From Shinella granuli (lineage in GTDB: Bacteria; Pseudomonadota; Alphaproteobacteria; Rhizobiales; Rhizobiaceae): a stretch of DNA of 64,000 nt. This document shows positions 20,484 through 31,238 of the stretch, piece after piece (within the stretch, counting starts at the first letter, position 1; the number at the start of each line of letters is the position of its first letter). The notes under the pieces are model-generated. The model searched no databases. It saw nothing but the letters and a program-made list of their open reading frames with translations, and had not been told where the DNA came from. The DNA lies in the NCBI RefSeq assembly GCF_004341885.1, contig NZ_SLVX01000001.1:124001-188000 (forward strand), read 5' to 3'. The position numbers and the translations under genes are program-made.

Positions 20484-21443
20484 ATGCCCATGCGTTTCGA
20501 TCACGCAGATCATGTGCAGACCGTGGTGGCCCATGCGTCGGCGGCGGCAAGTTCGCCTGTGGCCGCCTCCTGGCGCCGCTGCCTCATGCTGCACGGCCTT
20601 TCCCCCGAGGAGGTACGCACGCCCTGGCGGCTGAGCGAACCGGAATTCCGGCAGGCGCGGGCGCGCTCCAGCGTGCTGATCGAGGAGGCGCGGGGCGAGA
20701 TCGACCGGCTGTTCGCCACGGTCGGCAAGGCGGGCTGCTGCCTGCTTCTGACGGACGAGAACGGCATCGCGCTCGAGCGGCGCGGGGCGGCAGGCGACGA
20801 TCGGGACTTCCGCGGCGTCGGGCTCTGGTCCGGCACGGTGTGGAGCGAGGCGAGTGTCGGCACCAACGGCATCGGCACGGCGCTCGCCGACGAGCGGCCG
20901 GTGCTCATCCTGCGCGACCAGCATTTCCTCTCGCAGAATACGGGCCTGTCCTGCACCACCGCGCCGATTCGTGACCATACCGGGCGCATTGCCGCCGCCA
21001 TCGACATCTCCACCTGCCGCGACGATGCGGGCGAGATGACCATGTCGATCCTCTCACAGGCCGTCCGCGATGCCGCCGCCCGTATCGAGGCGGGCCTCTT
21101 CCGTCGCGCCTTCGCGGCCGCCCGCATCCTGCTCGTGCCCGTCGAGGGCCGCACCGCGCCGGCGCTGCTCGCCGTCGACCGCGACGACCTCGTGCTGGGC
21201 GCAACACGCGCCGCGCGCCAGGTGCTCGGCCTCGACGACCGGCGCATCGCCATGGGCGTTGCCGCCTCCGATCTCCTGCACGAGGACCGGGCGGAGGACG
21301 GGCGCGATCTCGACGATGCGGAGCGCGCGGCGCTGCGCCGCGTGCTGACGCGTGCCGGGGGCAATGTCAGCCAGGCCGCCGACCTGCTCGGCATCAGCCG
21401 GGCGACGCTGTACCGAAAGATGAAGAAGCTCTCGATCAACTGA
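20484..21443 (+). CDS. GAF-Fis transcriptional regulator (AcoR-like, without AAA+ domain)
   Basis: A 319-residue regulator. A GAF-type sensor occupies about residues 55-185 (VGLWSGTVWSEASVGTNGIG and QNTGLSCTTAPIRD are typical AcoR segments), and a Fis-type helix-turn-helix ends the protein (VSQAADLLGISRATLYRK). The sigma-54-interacting AAA+ module that lies between these parts in AcoR is absent: there is no GAFTGA and no Walker motif. It is therefore unlikely to activate a sigma-54 promoter. The start has an excellent gggaggag ribosome-binding site. It precedes an aldehyde dehydrogenase gene, its probable target. Confidence 0.88.
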   Translation: MPMRFDHADHVQTVVAHASAAASSPVAASWRRCLMLHGLSPEEVRTPWRLSEPEFRQARARSSVLIEEARGEIDRLFATVGKAGCCLLLTDENGIALERRGAAGDDRDFRGVGLWSGTVWSEASVGTNGIGTALADERPVLILRDQHFLSQNTGLSCTTAPIRDHTGRIAAAIDISTCRDDAGEMTMSILSQAVRDAAARIEAGLFRRAFAAARILLVPVEGRTAPALLAVDRDDLVLGATRAARQVLGLDDRRIAMGVAASDLLHEDRAEDGRDLDDAERAALRRVLTRAGGNVSQAADLLGISRATLYRKMKKLSIN

Positions 21444-21475
21444 TATTGCAGCGCAGCACAGGCTGTCGCACCGGC

Positions 21476-21495
21476 CTGTCTCAATTCTGAAACAG
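21476..21495. promoter_or_regulatory. Palindrome, candidate operator for the GAF-Fis regulator
   Basis: The sequence ctgtctcaattctgaaacag is an imperfect 20-bp palindrome with arms ctgt-tca and tga-acag. It lies between the regulator stop and the aldehyde dehydrogenase start, about 100 bp upstream of the latter. Confidence 0.45.
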
Positions 21496-21593
21496 TCGCC
21501 GCTGCCATCGTCCTTCACCCTCTACCGCAATCGGCCGAAGCGCCGCACCATCCTCTCCGACGGCCCATCCGGGGCCTATATGGGAGGAATGAC

Positions 21594-23102
<1,509 letters not shown>

Positions 23103-23230
23103 GCGACCGCCTCCTTCTCCACCCCCCGGAGAAGGCGTGCAACGGGCGCGGGAGCCCTGTCCGCCGTCGCTCCCCGCTCCATCCCTCTCCCCGTTCGGGG
23201 GGAGGGAAAATCGTTTGGAGGAGAGCCGTC

Positions 23231-23605
23231 ATGTCCGAAGTCACGACCCAGCCGCGCGTGGTGGCGACCGATGCCGCGCTCGCGCTCATCCGGGAGATCC
23301 AGGCGGATCATCCGGAAATCCTGTTCCACCAGTCCGGCGGTTGCTGCGACGGGTCCTCGCCCATGTGCTATCCGGCGGACGACTACATCGTCGGCGACCG
23401 GGACGTGAAGCTCGGCGAGATCGGCGGCGTGCCGGTCTATATCAGCGAGAGCCAGTTCGACGTGTGGAAGCACACGCAGTTGATCATCGACGTGGTGCCC
23501 GGCCGCGGTGGCATGTTCTCGCTCGACAATGGCCGGGAGAAACGCTTCCTCACCCGTTCGCGCCTCTTTTCCGGCGGCGAGGCCTGCCCGCTGCCGGGGC
23601 GCTGA
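23231..23605 (+). CDS. DUF779 protein linked to aldehyde dehydrogenase
   Basis: A 124-residue protein of the DUF779 family. It has a characteristic cysteine cluster (FHQSGGCCDGSSPMCYP, residues 32-48) and a further Cys in GGEACPLPG near the C-terminus, consistent with metal or thiol chemistry. The family is repeatedly encoded next to aldehyde dehydrogenases, as here, but its role is unproven. Start ATG 23231 has a tttggaggag ribosome-binding site. The 128-bp gap to the dehydrogenase contains a palindrome (ctctccccgttcggggggag) related in style to the RIME arms. Confidence 0.85.
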   Translation: MSEVTTQPRVVATDAALALIREIQADHPEILFHQSGGCCDGSSPMCYPADDYIVGDRDVKLGEIGGVPVYISESQFDVWKHTQLIIDVVPGRGGMFSLDNGREKRFLTRSRLFSGGEACPLPGR

Positions 23606-23659
23606 CCGACGCCCGCGGCACATGGCCCGGCATTTTCCGGGAACCACCCGGCTGCCCAT

Positions 23660-23740
23660 GACGTCATCCTCGGCCTTGGGCCGAGGATCCCTATTTCTCA
23701 AGGGCTTGTGGGTGGCCGGGTCAAGCCCGATCCCGACGAG
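23660..23740. repeat. Interspersed palindrome, tcatcctcgg family
   Basis: tcatcctcggccttgggccgaggatc is an almost perfect palindrome, followed by a second one (ccgggtcaagcccg). The same two-part pattern recurs at 33125, 46641, 60934 and 61079 in this window, always between genes. Confidence 0.75.
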
Positions 23741-23778
23741 GGAGAACTCGGGCGGATTTTCTGCGTGTCAGGACGGGC

Positions 23779-24333
23779 TCAGCGCACCGGGCACTGGCCC
23801 GCGCGGTAGACACTGAAACCGGCGGCCTGCGCCGAGCAGGCATTGCCGAATTCCTTGAAGTCGGTGCCGCGGCGCCCGCAGACCGGGTTGTACTCCATCG
23901 TGCAGGCGCGCTGGTCGCGCGGGCGCTCGCGGTCTCCACGATCGCCCCGGTCATCGCGGTCGCGATCCCGGCGGTCCCTGTCGTTGCGATTGCGGTCCCT
24001 GTCCGGGCGATTGCGGCCGTCATTGCTCCAGCCGTCGCGGCCCTGGTCCTGCCAGCCGACCTGGTCGCGATCCGGGCGGCGGAACTGGCATTCGCCGCGG
24101 CCGATGATGCCGTAGCCGCTGGAGCGCGCCTCGCAGGCATTGGCGAAGGTCTGGCGGTCGCGGCCGCGCTCGCCGCAGACCGGCGCATATTCACGGGTGC
24201 ATAGTTGCGGCGGGCGCGGATTGTAGCCGCCGGGGCGCTCGTCAACCTCGACCGAGCAGGCCGCCAGGGTGCCGGCTGTAAGAAGGAGGACGATAGGCCC
24301 TGCGAGCCGGGACAGAAATGGCATCGAGATCAT
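23779..24333 (-). CDS. Lipoprotein with two Kazal-type domains
   Basis: A 184-residue predicted lipoprotein: signal sequence with lipobox LAAC (Cys about residue 26). Two Kazal-like modules follow, the first CTREYAPVCGERG...NACEA...GEC (about residues 45-82) and the second CTMEYNPVCGRRG...NACSA...GQC (about 144-181). They are joined by a 60-residue linker made almost only of R, D, N and G. Kazal domains inhibit serine proteases, so a cell-surface protease inhibitor is a reasonable inference. The linker is low-complexity and charge-balanced. It shares no operon with neighbours. Confidence 0.85.
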   Translation of the reverse strand: MISMPFLSRLAGPIVLLLTAGTLAACSVEVDERPGGYNPRPPQLCTREYAPVCGERGRDRQTFANACEARSSGYGIIGRGECQFRRPDRDQVGWQDQGRDGWSNDGRNRPDRDRNRNDRDRRDRDRDDRGDRGDRERPRDQRACTMEYNPVCGRRGTDFKEFGNACSAQAAGFSVYRAGQCPVR

Positions 24334-24377
24334 GGATTTCCCCTGTCGAATCTGAGGGGAACTTAGCGCAGAAATCG

Positions 24378-24397
24378 CGGGGCCGATATCGGCCCCG
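24378..24397. terminator. Perfect 20-bp palindrome downstream of prs
   Basis: cggggccgatatcggccccg is perfectly self-complementary and lies 12 bp after the prs stop codon. The T-tract on the prs strand is weak (gattt), so it is a probable rather than certain terminator. Confidence 0.55.
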
Positions 24398-24408
24398 GCA
24401 AAAATCCG

Positions 24409-25341
<933 letters not shown>

Positions 25342-25466
25342 CTATGGTCCGCCTGTGGATTATGCTGATGGGGGGGCTTTAAGCGGCAAAATCCGTGAAT
25401 GCAAGGGCTTTGCGATGTCCGAAAAGCGTTTCTTCGCATTTCGCTGTGATTAACCCTGCGGCGTGC

Positions 25467-26225
25467 TTAACCGTGTGTGGCGCCGCGCCAGTCGAGATAC
25501 TGGCGGATGGTCTTCTGGGCGATGCCTTCCATCGTGCGCGCCGGCACGGCGGCCCAGGGGTCGGAGGCCGTGCCCGGGACGCTTTCCTGGCCCTGGATGC
25601 GGTGCAGCCGCGCGCCGCTGCCGTCGAGCACGTCCCAGACATAGACGACGGTGGTCTTGCCGTTGTCGTTCATGGCGGAGAAGTAGCCCTTCAGGATGTA
25701 CTTGCTCGACGTGTCCGAGGCGCTGCGGATCGTCAGCCCGTTGGAGCGCGCCTCCGCGCCGAGCCGCCTGGAGAGCGGCGTCACGGCCTCGACCGGCGCG
25801 CCGATGATCGGCAGGAAGCGCACGGTCTCGCCGGCTGCGGCGGCCGGCGAGACGGCGGCGACCTCTTCCGCCCCGCTCGACGTTTCCGCCGCGAGCGAGC
25901 GCTGGGCGTTGGTGCGGGCAAGCTCGGTATCCGTCGTCCGGCGCCCCGTGTTGCGGGCGAGCGCGTCGGCCTGGCCCTGCAGCGTGCCGGCGGTGTCCGC
26001 GCCGGTCGTCGTGCCGGATGACGGTGTGAAGGCCGTTTCCTGGGTGGTGCGCGTGACGGGCGTCGTCTGGGCGCTCATCTGGTCGAGGTCGTTCTGGGTG
26101 ACGGGCGGCGAGTTGAAGGTGCCGCCGCCCACATCGACCTGCGGCGTCAGCGCGTCGGTGCTGTTGCAGCCGGCAAGGGTGGCAATGAGGCCGATCAGTG
26201 CCAGCCGCTTCATCAGCTCTTGCAT
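25467..26225 (-). CDS. Lipoprotein of unknown function
   Basis: A 252-residue predicted lipoprotein: after MQELMKRLALIGLIATLAGC the lipobox LAGC places the acylated cysteine near residue 20. A long Thr/Ser/Ala-rich, probably disordered segment follows (to about residue 130). The C-terminal domain (FLPIIGAPVEAVTPLSRRLG, YILKGYFSAMNDNGKTTVVY, then VWDVLDGSGARLHRIQGQE) looks folded and resembles domains in other rhizobial lipoproteins, but I know no function. ATG 26225 is used; ATG 26213 (MKRLALIG) is an equally good start. Confidence 0.8.
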   Translation of the reverse strand: MQELMKRLALIGLIATLAGCNSTDALTPQVDVGGGTFNSPPVTQNDLDQMSAQTTPVTRTTQETAFTPSSGTTTGADTAGTLQGQADALARNTGRRTTDTELARTNAQRSLAAETSSGAEEVAAVSPAAAAGETVRFLPIIGAPVEAVTPLSRRLGAEARSNGLTIRSASDTSSKYILKGYFSAMNDNGKTTVVYVWDVLDGSGARLHRIQGQESVPGTASDPWAAVPARTMEGIAQKTIRQYLDWRGATHG

Positions 26226-26340
26226 CGTCGTCGTCCGTGTCCTGCGGAAGGCTTTCGCCTCCTCCGTTCCCCGCAACGATTTATGGGTGGCGCCCGAAGG
26301 CGTGTCAATCGCGGGATATTGGGGCCTGTGGTCTATCCCG

Positions 26341-27492
26341 TCAGACCTCGATGAAATCGAGCCCGTAGCGCGACAGCGCCTTCGGCGTGTCGGTCGTCGT
26401 CAGGTAGGTCTGGCCGAGCGTCATGGCCGTGCCGCTTTCGGAATCGAGCACGATCGTGTGCACGAAGAGCGACATGTTCGGCTGGATCTCCTGCGGATTG
26501 CCCATCAGGAACATCTGCTGGTCCATCCAGGAGGGCGCGAAGCGCGCGCCGACGGAATAGCCGCAGGTGTTCAGCCGGTGGCGGGCAAGGCCGCGCTCGT
26601 CGATGATGCGGGCGAAGGTCTCGAAGACGGTGCCGAAGGTGTTGCCGGGGCGCAGCACCATCTCCATCGCCTGCATCGCCTCGCGGCAGGCGCTGTAAAG
26701 TTCGCGGTGGCGGTTGGTCGGCTCGCCGATGATCGCGGTGCGCATCATCGGCGCATGGTAGCGCGCGCTGACGCCCGACCATTCGAGGGTGAGCTGGTCC
26801 TCGGCATCCAGCTTGCGCCGGCCGGACTTGGAGCGGCAGAGCAGGGCGTCGGCGCCCGAGCCGATGACGAATTCGTTGGCGGCATAGTCGCCGCCGGCGG
26901 CCAGCACCGCGTTCTGCAGCGCCGCGAGGATCGCCGCCTCGTCGCCGCCCGGCACAATGAGCGGCAGCGCGGCGGCCAGCGCGTCGTCGGAGAGGGCGGC
27001 GGCGCGCTCGACATAGGCGATCTCGGCCGGGCTCTTGATGAGGCGCAGGCGGCTGACGAGGTTCGACGCATCGACGATCTGGCCGAAACTCTGGAGCTGG
27101 TTGTCGAGAAGGCGCGCATTGCGGCCGGTCAGGCCATGCGTGTCGTATTCGACGCCGATGCGGCAGCCGAGCAGGTCGAGATCGGACAAGAGGTTCTTCA
27201 GGTCCATCGTCGGATCGGCGTTGACGCGGTCGATCCAGATCTCGATCTTCTCGATGTTGGAGGTGTGGCGCGCCTGGCGCAGGTCCGCCGAGCGGGTGAG
27301 CAGCACCATCTCGCCGGTCGCCTTCACGATAAGCGTCTGGAAGAAGCAGTAGCCGAAGGTATCGTAGCCGGTCAGCCAGTACATGCTCTCCTGCGCGAAG
27401 AGCAGCATGGCGTCGATCTTCTCCTCCCGCATGCGGGCGGTGAGGCGCTGGAGCCGGTTGGCGTATTCCTCGCTGTCGAAGTGAAGTGCCAT
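26341..27492 (-). CDS. Creatinase/aminopeptidase-P-like (M24) protein with altered metal site
   Basis: A 383-residue protein with the two-domain M24 layout: a creatinase N-terminal domain (about 10-150) and a pita-bread domain. Usual metal ligands are replaced. The segment that normally holds the first aspartate reads LTLEWSGVSARYH, the GHG(I/V)G segment reads CGYSVGARF, and the last glutamate position reads TLGQTYL. This argues against a dinuclear peptidase and for a metal-independent amidinohydrolase-type activity, as in creatinase or ectoine hydrolase (DoeA). The substrate is unknown. It ends an operon-like run with pgeF, midA and lgt, 35 bp after pgeF. Confidence 0.8.
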   Translation of the reverse strand: MALHFDSEEYANRLQRLTARMREEKIDAMLLFAQESMYWLTGYDTFGYCFFQTLIVKATGEMVLLTRSADLRQARHTSNIEKIEIWIDRVNADPTMDLKNLLSDLDLLGCRIGVEYDTHGLTGRNARLLDNQLQSFGQIVDASNLVSRLRLIKSPAEIAYVERAAALSDDALAAALPLIVPGGDEAAILAALQNAVLAAGGDYAANEFVIGSGADALLCRSKSGRRKLDAEDQLTLEWSGVSARYHAPMMRTAIIGEPTNRHRELYSACREAMQAMEMVLRPGNTFGTVFETFARIIDERGLARHRLNTCGYSVGARFAPSWMDQQMFLMGNPQEIQPNMSLFVHTIVLDSESGTAMTLGQTYLTTTDTPKALSRYGLDFIEV

Positions 27493-27527
27493 GGCGGTGT
27501 CTCCCTCGTCCTGTGTCGTTGGGGGCC

Positions 27528-28319
27528 TCAGCCCCGTAGCATGATCGCCGAAATCTGGCGGCCGTAGTCGGGCTCCTGGCGGTGCGTGGTGCGCCGGTAG
27601 GAGAAGAAGCGGTCTTCGTCCGGATAGGTGCAGATGTCGAGGTTTTCCGCCGTCACCCCGGCGTCGGCCAGCCGCTGCGTTGTGAGGCCCGGCAGGTCGA
27701 ACAGGGCATGGCCCGGTTTTTCCGATGGCGTGAAATAGCGCTCGTATGCCCTGTCGACACCGAGGAAGCGTTCCACGAATTCCGGCCCGACCTCGTAGTT
27801 CCGCCGGCTGATCGAGGGGCCGAGGCTGGCGACGATGTTCCGCCTGTTAGCACCGAGCCTTTCCATTGCCGCGACGGTGCTTTCGAGCACGCCGTAGAGC
27901 GCACCCTTCCAGCCGGCATGGGCGGCACCGACGACGCGGGCTTCGGGGTCGCAGAAGAGGATCGGGCCGCAATCGGCGGCGAGGACGCCGAGCACCATGC
28001 CGGGCGTGGCGCTGACCAGCGCGTCGGCCTGCGGCCGTGCGCCGTCATAGTCGCCGTCGACCAAGACGACATCGGGCGAATGGACCTGGTGCACGGTGGC
28101 AAGCCGGTCGGGCGTGGCGGAGAACCAGCGGGCGACGCGGGCGCGATTCTCGTCGACCTTCTCGCGCTCGTCCTTCGAGCCGAGGCCGACATTGAGGCCG
28201 CGATAGATGCCGTCGGAAACCCCGCCGGCACGTGTGAAGAAGCCGTGCTGCGCGGTCTTTCCGGCACGCTCCGTCAGAAGCGGGCTTTCGATCGGGGAGG
28301 GGAGCGCGTCGTCCTTCAT
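27528..28319 (-). CDS. pgeF: Purine nucleoside phosphorylase/laccase-domain protein (PgeF, YfiH family)
   Basis: A 263-residue YfiH/DUF152 enzyme. The metal and substrate residues are in VHQVHSPDVV, LGVLAADCGPILF and GAAHAGWKGAL, all intact. Family members act on purine nucleosides or correct L-Ser misincorporated into peptidoglycan. ATG 28319 (MKDDALPSPIESP) is chosen because the longer frame to 28694 enters a proline/serine-rich shadow of midA. It is downstream of midA and lgt on the same strand, an order conserved in rhizobia. Confidence 0.9.
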   Translation of the reverse strand: MKDDALPSPIESPLLTERAGKTAQHGFFTRAGGVSDGIYRGLNVGLGSKDEREKVDENRARVARWFSATPDRLATVHQVHSPDVVLVDGDYDGARPQADALVSATPGMVLGVLAADCGPILFCDPEARVVGAAHAGWKGALYGVLESTVAAMERLGANRRNIVASLGPSISRRNYEVGPEFVERFLGVDRAYERYFTPSEKPGHALFDLPGLTTQRLADAGVTAENLDICTYPDEDRFFSYRRTTHRQEPDYGRQISAIMLRG

Positions 28320-28422
28320 CGGTCTCTCGGCTGGGCTTTGGGCGGCCCGTCGGGCCAAGGATTTCGGCCGGGGCATGCGGGGTGCAAATCGGGCCGGATG
28401 TTGTCCGGCCTGACGCCCGGTG

Positions 28423-29523
28423 TCAATCCGGCTGGCGGAAGGGAAAGAGCGCAAGCGGCGTGCTGCCGACGGCCAAGACCTTGAAAAGATCACCCATTTT
28501 GCCGACGCCTGCGCCGGCGAGCCGGTCGACATCGGCAAGAATCGATTGCTGCGTCGCTGCGTCGCGGTTTCGGCCGAGGGCGGAGGCCCGCTCGCCGATG
28601 CCGAGGCCGACGAGGAAATCGCCCTGGTGCAGCATGCCGTGCATATGCAGGCCCACGCTTGCCGCCGCACCGGCCAGGCGCTCGAAATCCACATGGCTCG
28701 TCAGGTCCGCCTCGCCGGGATGGGCGAGCGGCGGGTCGAAGTCGTGCTTCAGCACCGCCTGCAGCGTATCGCCGAAGCCGGTGACGAAATGGCCGTAGTC
28801 GATGATGAGCGCGGTGCCGCCGAAGCGGGCGATGCGCTCGCCGATCGTCGCCATGACGGCTTCGCGGGCCGGCGCGATCTCGAAGATCGTGCCGTTCGGC
28901 ACCGCCTTGTGGTTTTCCGGCAAGAGCGCAGGATCGAGCCCCGCGACGCCGGCGGCAAAGGTCAGCGCGTCATGCGAATCGAGGCCGACGAGGCGCTCGC
29001 GGAAGCCGGACGCGGTCTTGATGAACTGGCGGATCGGAATGGCGTCGAAGAGCTCGTTGGCGGCGAGCAGCACGAAGCCGTCGGGCAGTTCCTCGAAACT
29101 GTCGTGCCAGGTGACGCGCGCGGCATGGGTACCGAGCGTTTCGTGCTGGACGGCGCGCAGCTTCGGGCTGGTCTCGATCAGGTGGATCGTCGCGTTCTCG
29201 TAGAGCTGCGGGGCGATCCTTGCCACGACGCGCAGCATGTCGGCCATCATCGTGCCGCGGCCGGGGCCGATCTCGGCGATGCGCACGTCCGCCGGACCGC
29301 CGTGCTTCTGCCAGGCATGGACGAGGAAGATGCCGAGCATCTCGCCGAAGAGCTGGCTGACCTCCGGCGCGGTGACGAAGTCGCCGGCGGCGCCGAAGGG
29401 GTCGCGGGTGCGGTAGTAGCCATGCTCGGGATCGGCCAGGCACAGGGCGAAATAGTCGGTGACGCTGATCGGGCCGTTGGTGCGGATCAGCGCCTTGATC
29501 TTGCGGGCGAGGGGTGTCGGCAT
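28423..29523 (-). CDS. Class I SAM-dependent methyltransferase, NDUFAF7/MidA family
   Basis: A 366-residue protein of the DUF185 family. In mitochondria NDUFAF7 dimethylates an arginine of a complex I subunit. Conserved segments include the N-terminal YFALCLADPEHGYYRTRDPFG, the SAM motif RIAEIGPGRGTMMADML and LLAANELFDAIPIRQF. A role in NADH dehydrogenase assembly is plausible but inferred from the mitochondrial relative. It lies 12 bp after lgt and about 100 bp before pgeF, so the three probably form one operon. Confidence 0.9.
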   Translation of the reverse strand: MPTPLARKIKALIRTNGPISVTDYFALCLADPEHGYYRTRDPFGAAGDFVTAPEVSQLFGEMLGIFLVHAWQKHGGPADVRIAEIGPGRGTMMADMLRVVARIAPQLYENATIHLIETSPKLRAVQHETLGTHAARVTWHDSFEELPDGFVLLAANELFDAIPIRQFIKTASGFRERLVGLDSHDALTFAAGVAGLDPALLPENHKAVPNGTIFEIAPAREAVMATIGERIARFGGTALIIDYGHFVTGFGDTLQAVLKHDFDPPLAHPGEADLTSHVDFERLAGAAASVGLHMHGMLHQGDFLVGLGIGERASALGRNRDAATQQSILADVDRLAGAGVGKMGDLFKVLAVGSTPLALFPFRQPD

Positions 29524-29535
29524 GGGCGCGTTCGC

Positions 29536-30378
29536 TCAGGCACTGGCCGCTGCGGCCGGCCGGGCGCGGAAGATCGCCCAGAGGCCGAGGGCGAGCATCG
29601 GCAGCGAGAGCAGCATGCCCATGGTGAGCCAGCCGCCGAGGAGATAGCCGAGCTGGGGGTCCGGCTCGCGGAAGAACTCGACCGTGATGCGCGACAATGC
29701 GTAACCCGCCACGAAAAGGCCGCTGACGAGGCCGGGCCGTTTCAGCGCGGCGAAGCGATAGATGGCGAGGGCGAGCACGACGAGCAGCACGATGCCTTCG
29801 AGGCCTGCCTCGTAGAGCTGGCTCGGATGGCGGGCGAAGGGGCCGGCCTCCGGGAAGATCACGGCCCAGGGCGCATCGGAGAGACGGCCCCAGAGCTCGC
29901 CGTTGACGAAATTGGCGATGCGGCCGAAGAACAGGCCGATCGGCACGACGGCGGCGACGATGTCGAAAAGGCTCCAGACCGGGATGGTGTTGCGCCGGGC
30001 GAAGAGGATCATGGCGAGCGTCGTGCCGGCAAGGCCCCCGTGGAAGGACATGCCGCCGTTCCACACCTGCAGGGCGCGCAGCGGATCGGCGGCGACGTTC
30101 GGGAAATCGTAGAACAGGATATAGCCGATGCGGCCGCCGAGAATGATGCCGACGGCGGCCCAGACGAGGAAGTCGTCGAGCTGGGGGCGGCTCATCGGCG
30201 CCGCGCCCGCCCACAGGCGCGGCGTCTCGATCAGCCGGCGCGCATAGACCCAGCCCAGCAGGATGCCCACGACATAGGCGATGCCGTACCAGTGCACGGC
30301 GACCGGGCCGATGGAGAAGGCGATCGGATCGATCTCCGGATAGGGCATGATGGCGAGGAGTTGGGCAAGGTTCGTCAA
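29536..30378 (-). CDS. lgt: Prolipoprotein diacylglyceryl transferase
   Basis: Transfers diacylglycerol from phosphatidylglycerol to the lipobox cysteine of prolipoproteins, the first step of lipoprotein maturation. It is a membrane protein of about seven helices. The Lgt signature is present ([14 protein letters not shown]), as are the [15 protein letters not shown] and [12 protein letters not shown] segments. The start is uncertain: TTG 30378 gives about 280 residues and a weak agaagag site, and ATG 30348 ([11 protein letters not shown]) would be 10 residues shorter. The longer frame to 30489 is basic and unlike the family. Confidence 0.93.
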   Translation of the reverse strand: MTNLAQLLAIMPYPEIDPIAFSIGPVAVHWYGIAYVVGILLGWVYARRLIETPRLWAGAAPMSRPQLDDFLVWAAVGIILGGRIGYILFYDFPNVAADPLRALQVWNGGMSFHGGLAGTTLAMILFARRNTIPVWSLFDIVAAVVPIGLFFGRIANFVNGELWGRLSDAPWAVIFPEAGPFARHPSQLYEAGLEGIVLLVVLALAIYRFAALKRPGLVSGLFVAGYALSRITVEFFREPDPQLGYLLGGWLTMGMLLSLPMLALGLWAIFRARPAAAASA

Positions 30379-30589
30379 GATGAAGCTCTTCTGCGTTTTC
30401 GGGCGGAAGATGGCGGCGCCTTGGGGCAGGGTCAAGGCGATAAATCGTGATCGGGGGCGGCGTGACGGCGTGAACCGGCGGCGATCCACCGGAATCCGCT
30501 TGCAAGCGGCGGCCTCAGACCCTACCTCAGTCCCAGGACGCGGGCGCTGGCGCCCGAAAGGACCATCGACACCTCAGGGAGGGCAGACC

Positions 30590-30847
30590 ATGACCACCGG
30601 TGCGAACCGCATTCTCGACGATTTCGCCAAGCTGATGACCGATGCCGCCGGCGCCGCGCAGGGCGTGCGCAAGGAGGCCGAGACGATGTTCCGCGCCCAG
30701 GCCGAGCGCTTCATCAACGGCATGGACCTCGTCAAGCGCGAGGAATTCGAGGCGGTGCGCGAGATGGCGATCAAGGCGCGGGACGAAAACGACGCGCTCT
30801 TGAAGCGCATCGAGGCGCTGGAAGCCCGCCTCAGCGCGGGCGGCTGA
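30590..30847 (+). CDS. ubiK: Ubiquinone biosynthesis accessory factor UbiK (BMFP domain)
   Basis: An 85-residue helical protein of the YqiC/BMFP family. The N-terminal amphipathic helix is followed by a coiled-coil region (VKREEFEAVREMAIKARDEN, then LLKRIEALEARL) that in E. coli UbiK forms trimers and supports ubiquinone synthesis. ATG 30590 has a cagggagggcag ribosome-binding site. It is transcribed away from lgt and ends with a strong terminator. Confidence 0.88.
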   Translation: MTTGANRILDDFAKLMTDAAGAAQGVRKEAETMFRAQAERFINGMDLVKREEFEAVREMAIKARDENDALLKRIEALEARLSAGG

Positions 30848-30880
30848 GCCGTTCCGGCACGGGTTTTGACCGACAGGACT

Positions 30881-30918
30881 CGGTTGGCGTGATTCACCCC
30901 GCGCCAACCGTTTTTTTT
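30881..30918 (+). terminator. Rho-independent terminator of ubiK
   Basis: A 9-bp perfect stem (cggttggcg / cgccaaccg) with a 12-base loop is followed by eight T, 34 bp after the ubiK stop. Confidence 0.93.
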
Positions 30919-31238
30919 AATAAAATTTTTACCCCTGTGGACACTTGCGAAAAGCCCTTTTCGAAGAGTCTCTTAAGCCTTTGACCTGAATCTTTTTCAC
31001 AACCTCTGTCCACAACCGGACGGAGAAAATGGCGAGCCAGGGGCTGGCGTCGTGACTCCGGCGTTATACACTGATTTTAAATGATGATTCGAGACGGGCA
31101 GCGCAAGCTTCGGGCAGGGTAAGTCGTCCAGATTGCGCAGAGTGCCGAGCAATCATTCAGTGTTGTATCCGGAGTACGGTTTGCCGCGTCGTGTGTGTGA
31201 GCGCGATGTCGCATGCCTTCCGGCCTTGAAGGTGATGC
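30919..31238. other. Long upstream region of the YbjN gene
   Basis: About 320 bp without a convincing gene, with an AT-rich first part unlike its surroundings. It holds a perfect 7-bp inverted repeat cgaaaagcccttttcg (30948-30963), an inverted pair tgtggaca (30936-30943) / tgtccaca (31008-31015) resembling loose DnaA boxes, and a possible -10 (tataca) near 31065 followed by about 170 bases of leader. Nothing here can be named with confidence. Confidence 0.5.

Noticed and set aside
30919..31020. Possible replication origin, from AT-rich sequence and DnaA-box-like octamers
   Set aside because: Only two loose matches, no cluster, and gene context (ubiK, ybjN, proC) is not that of a rhizobial origin.
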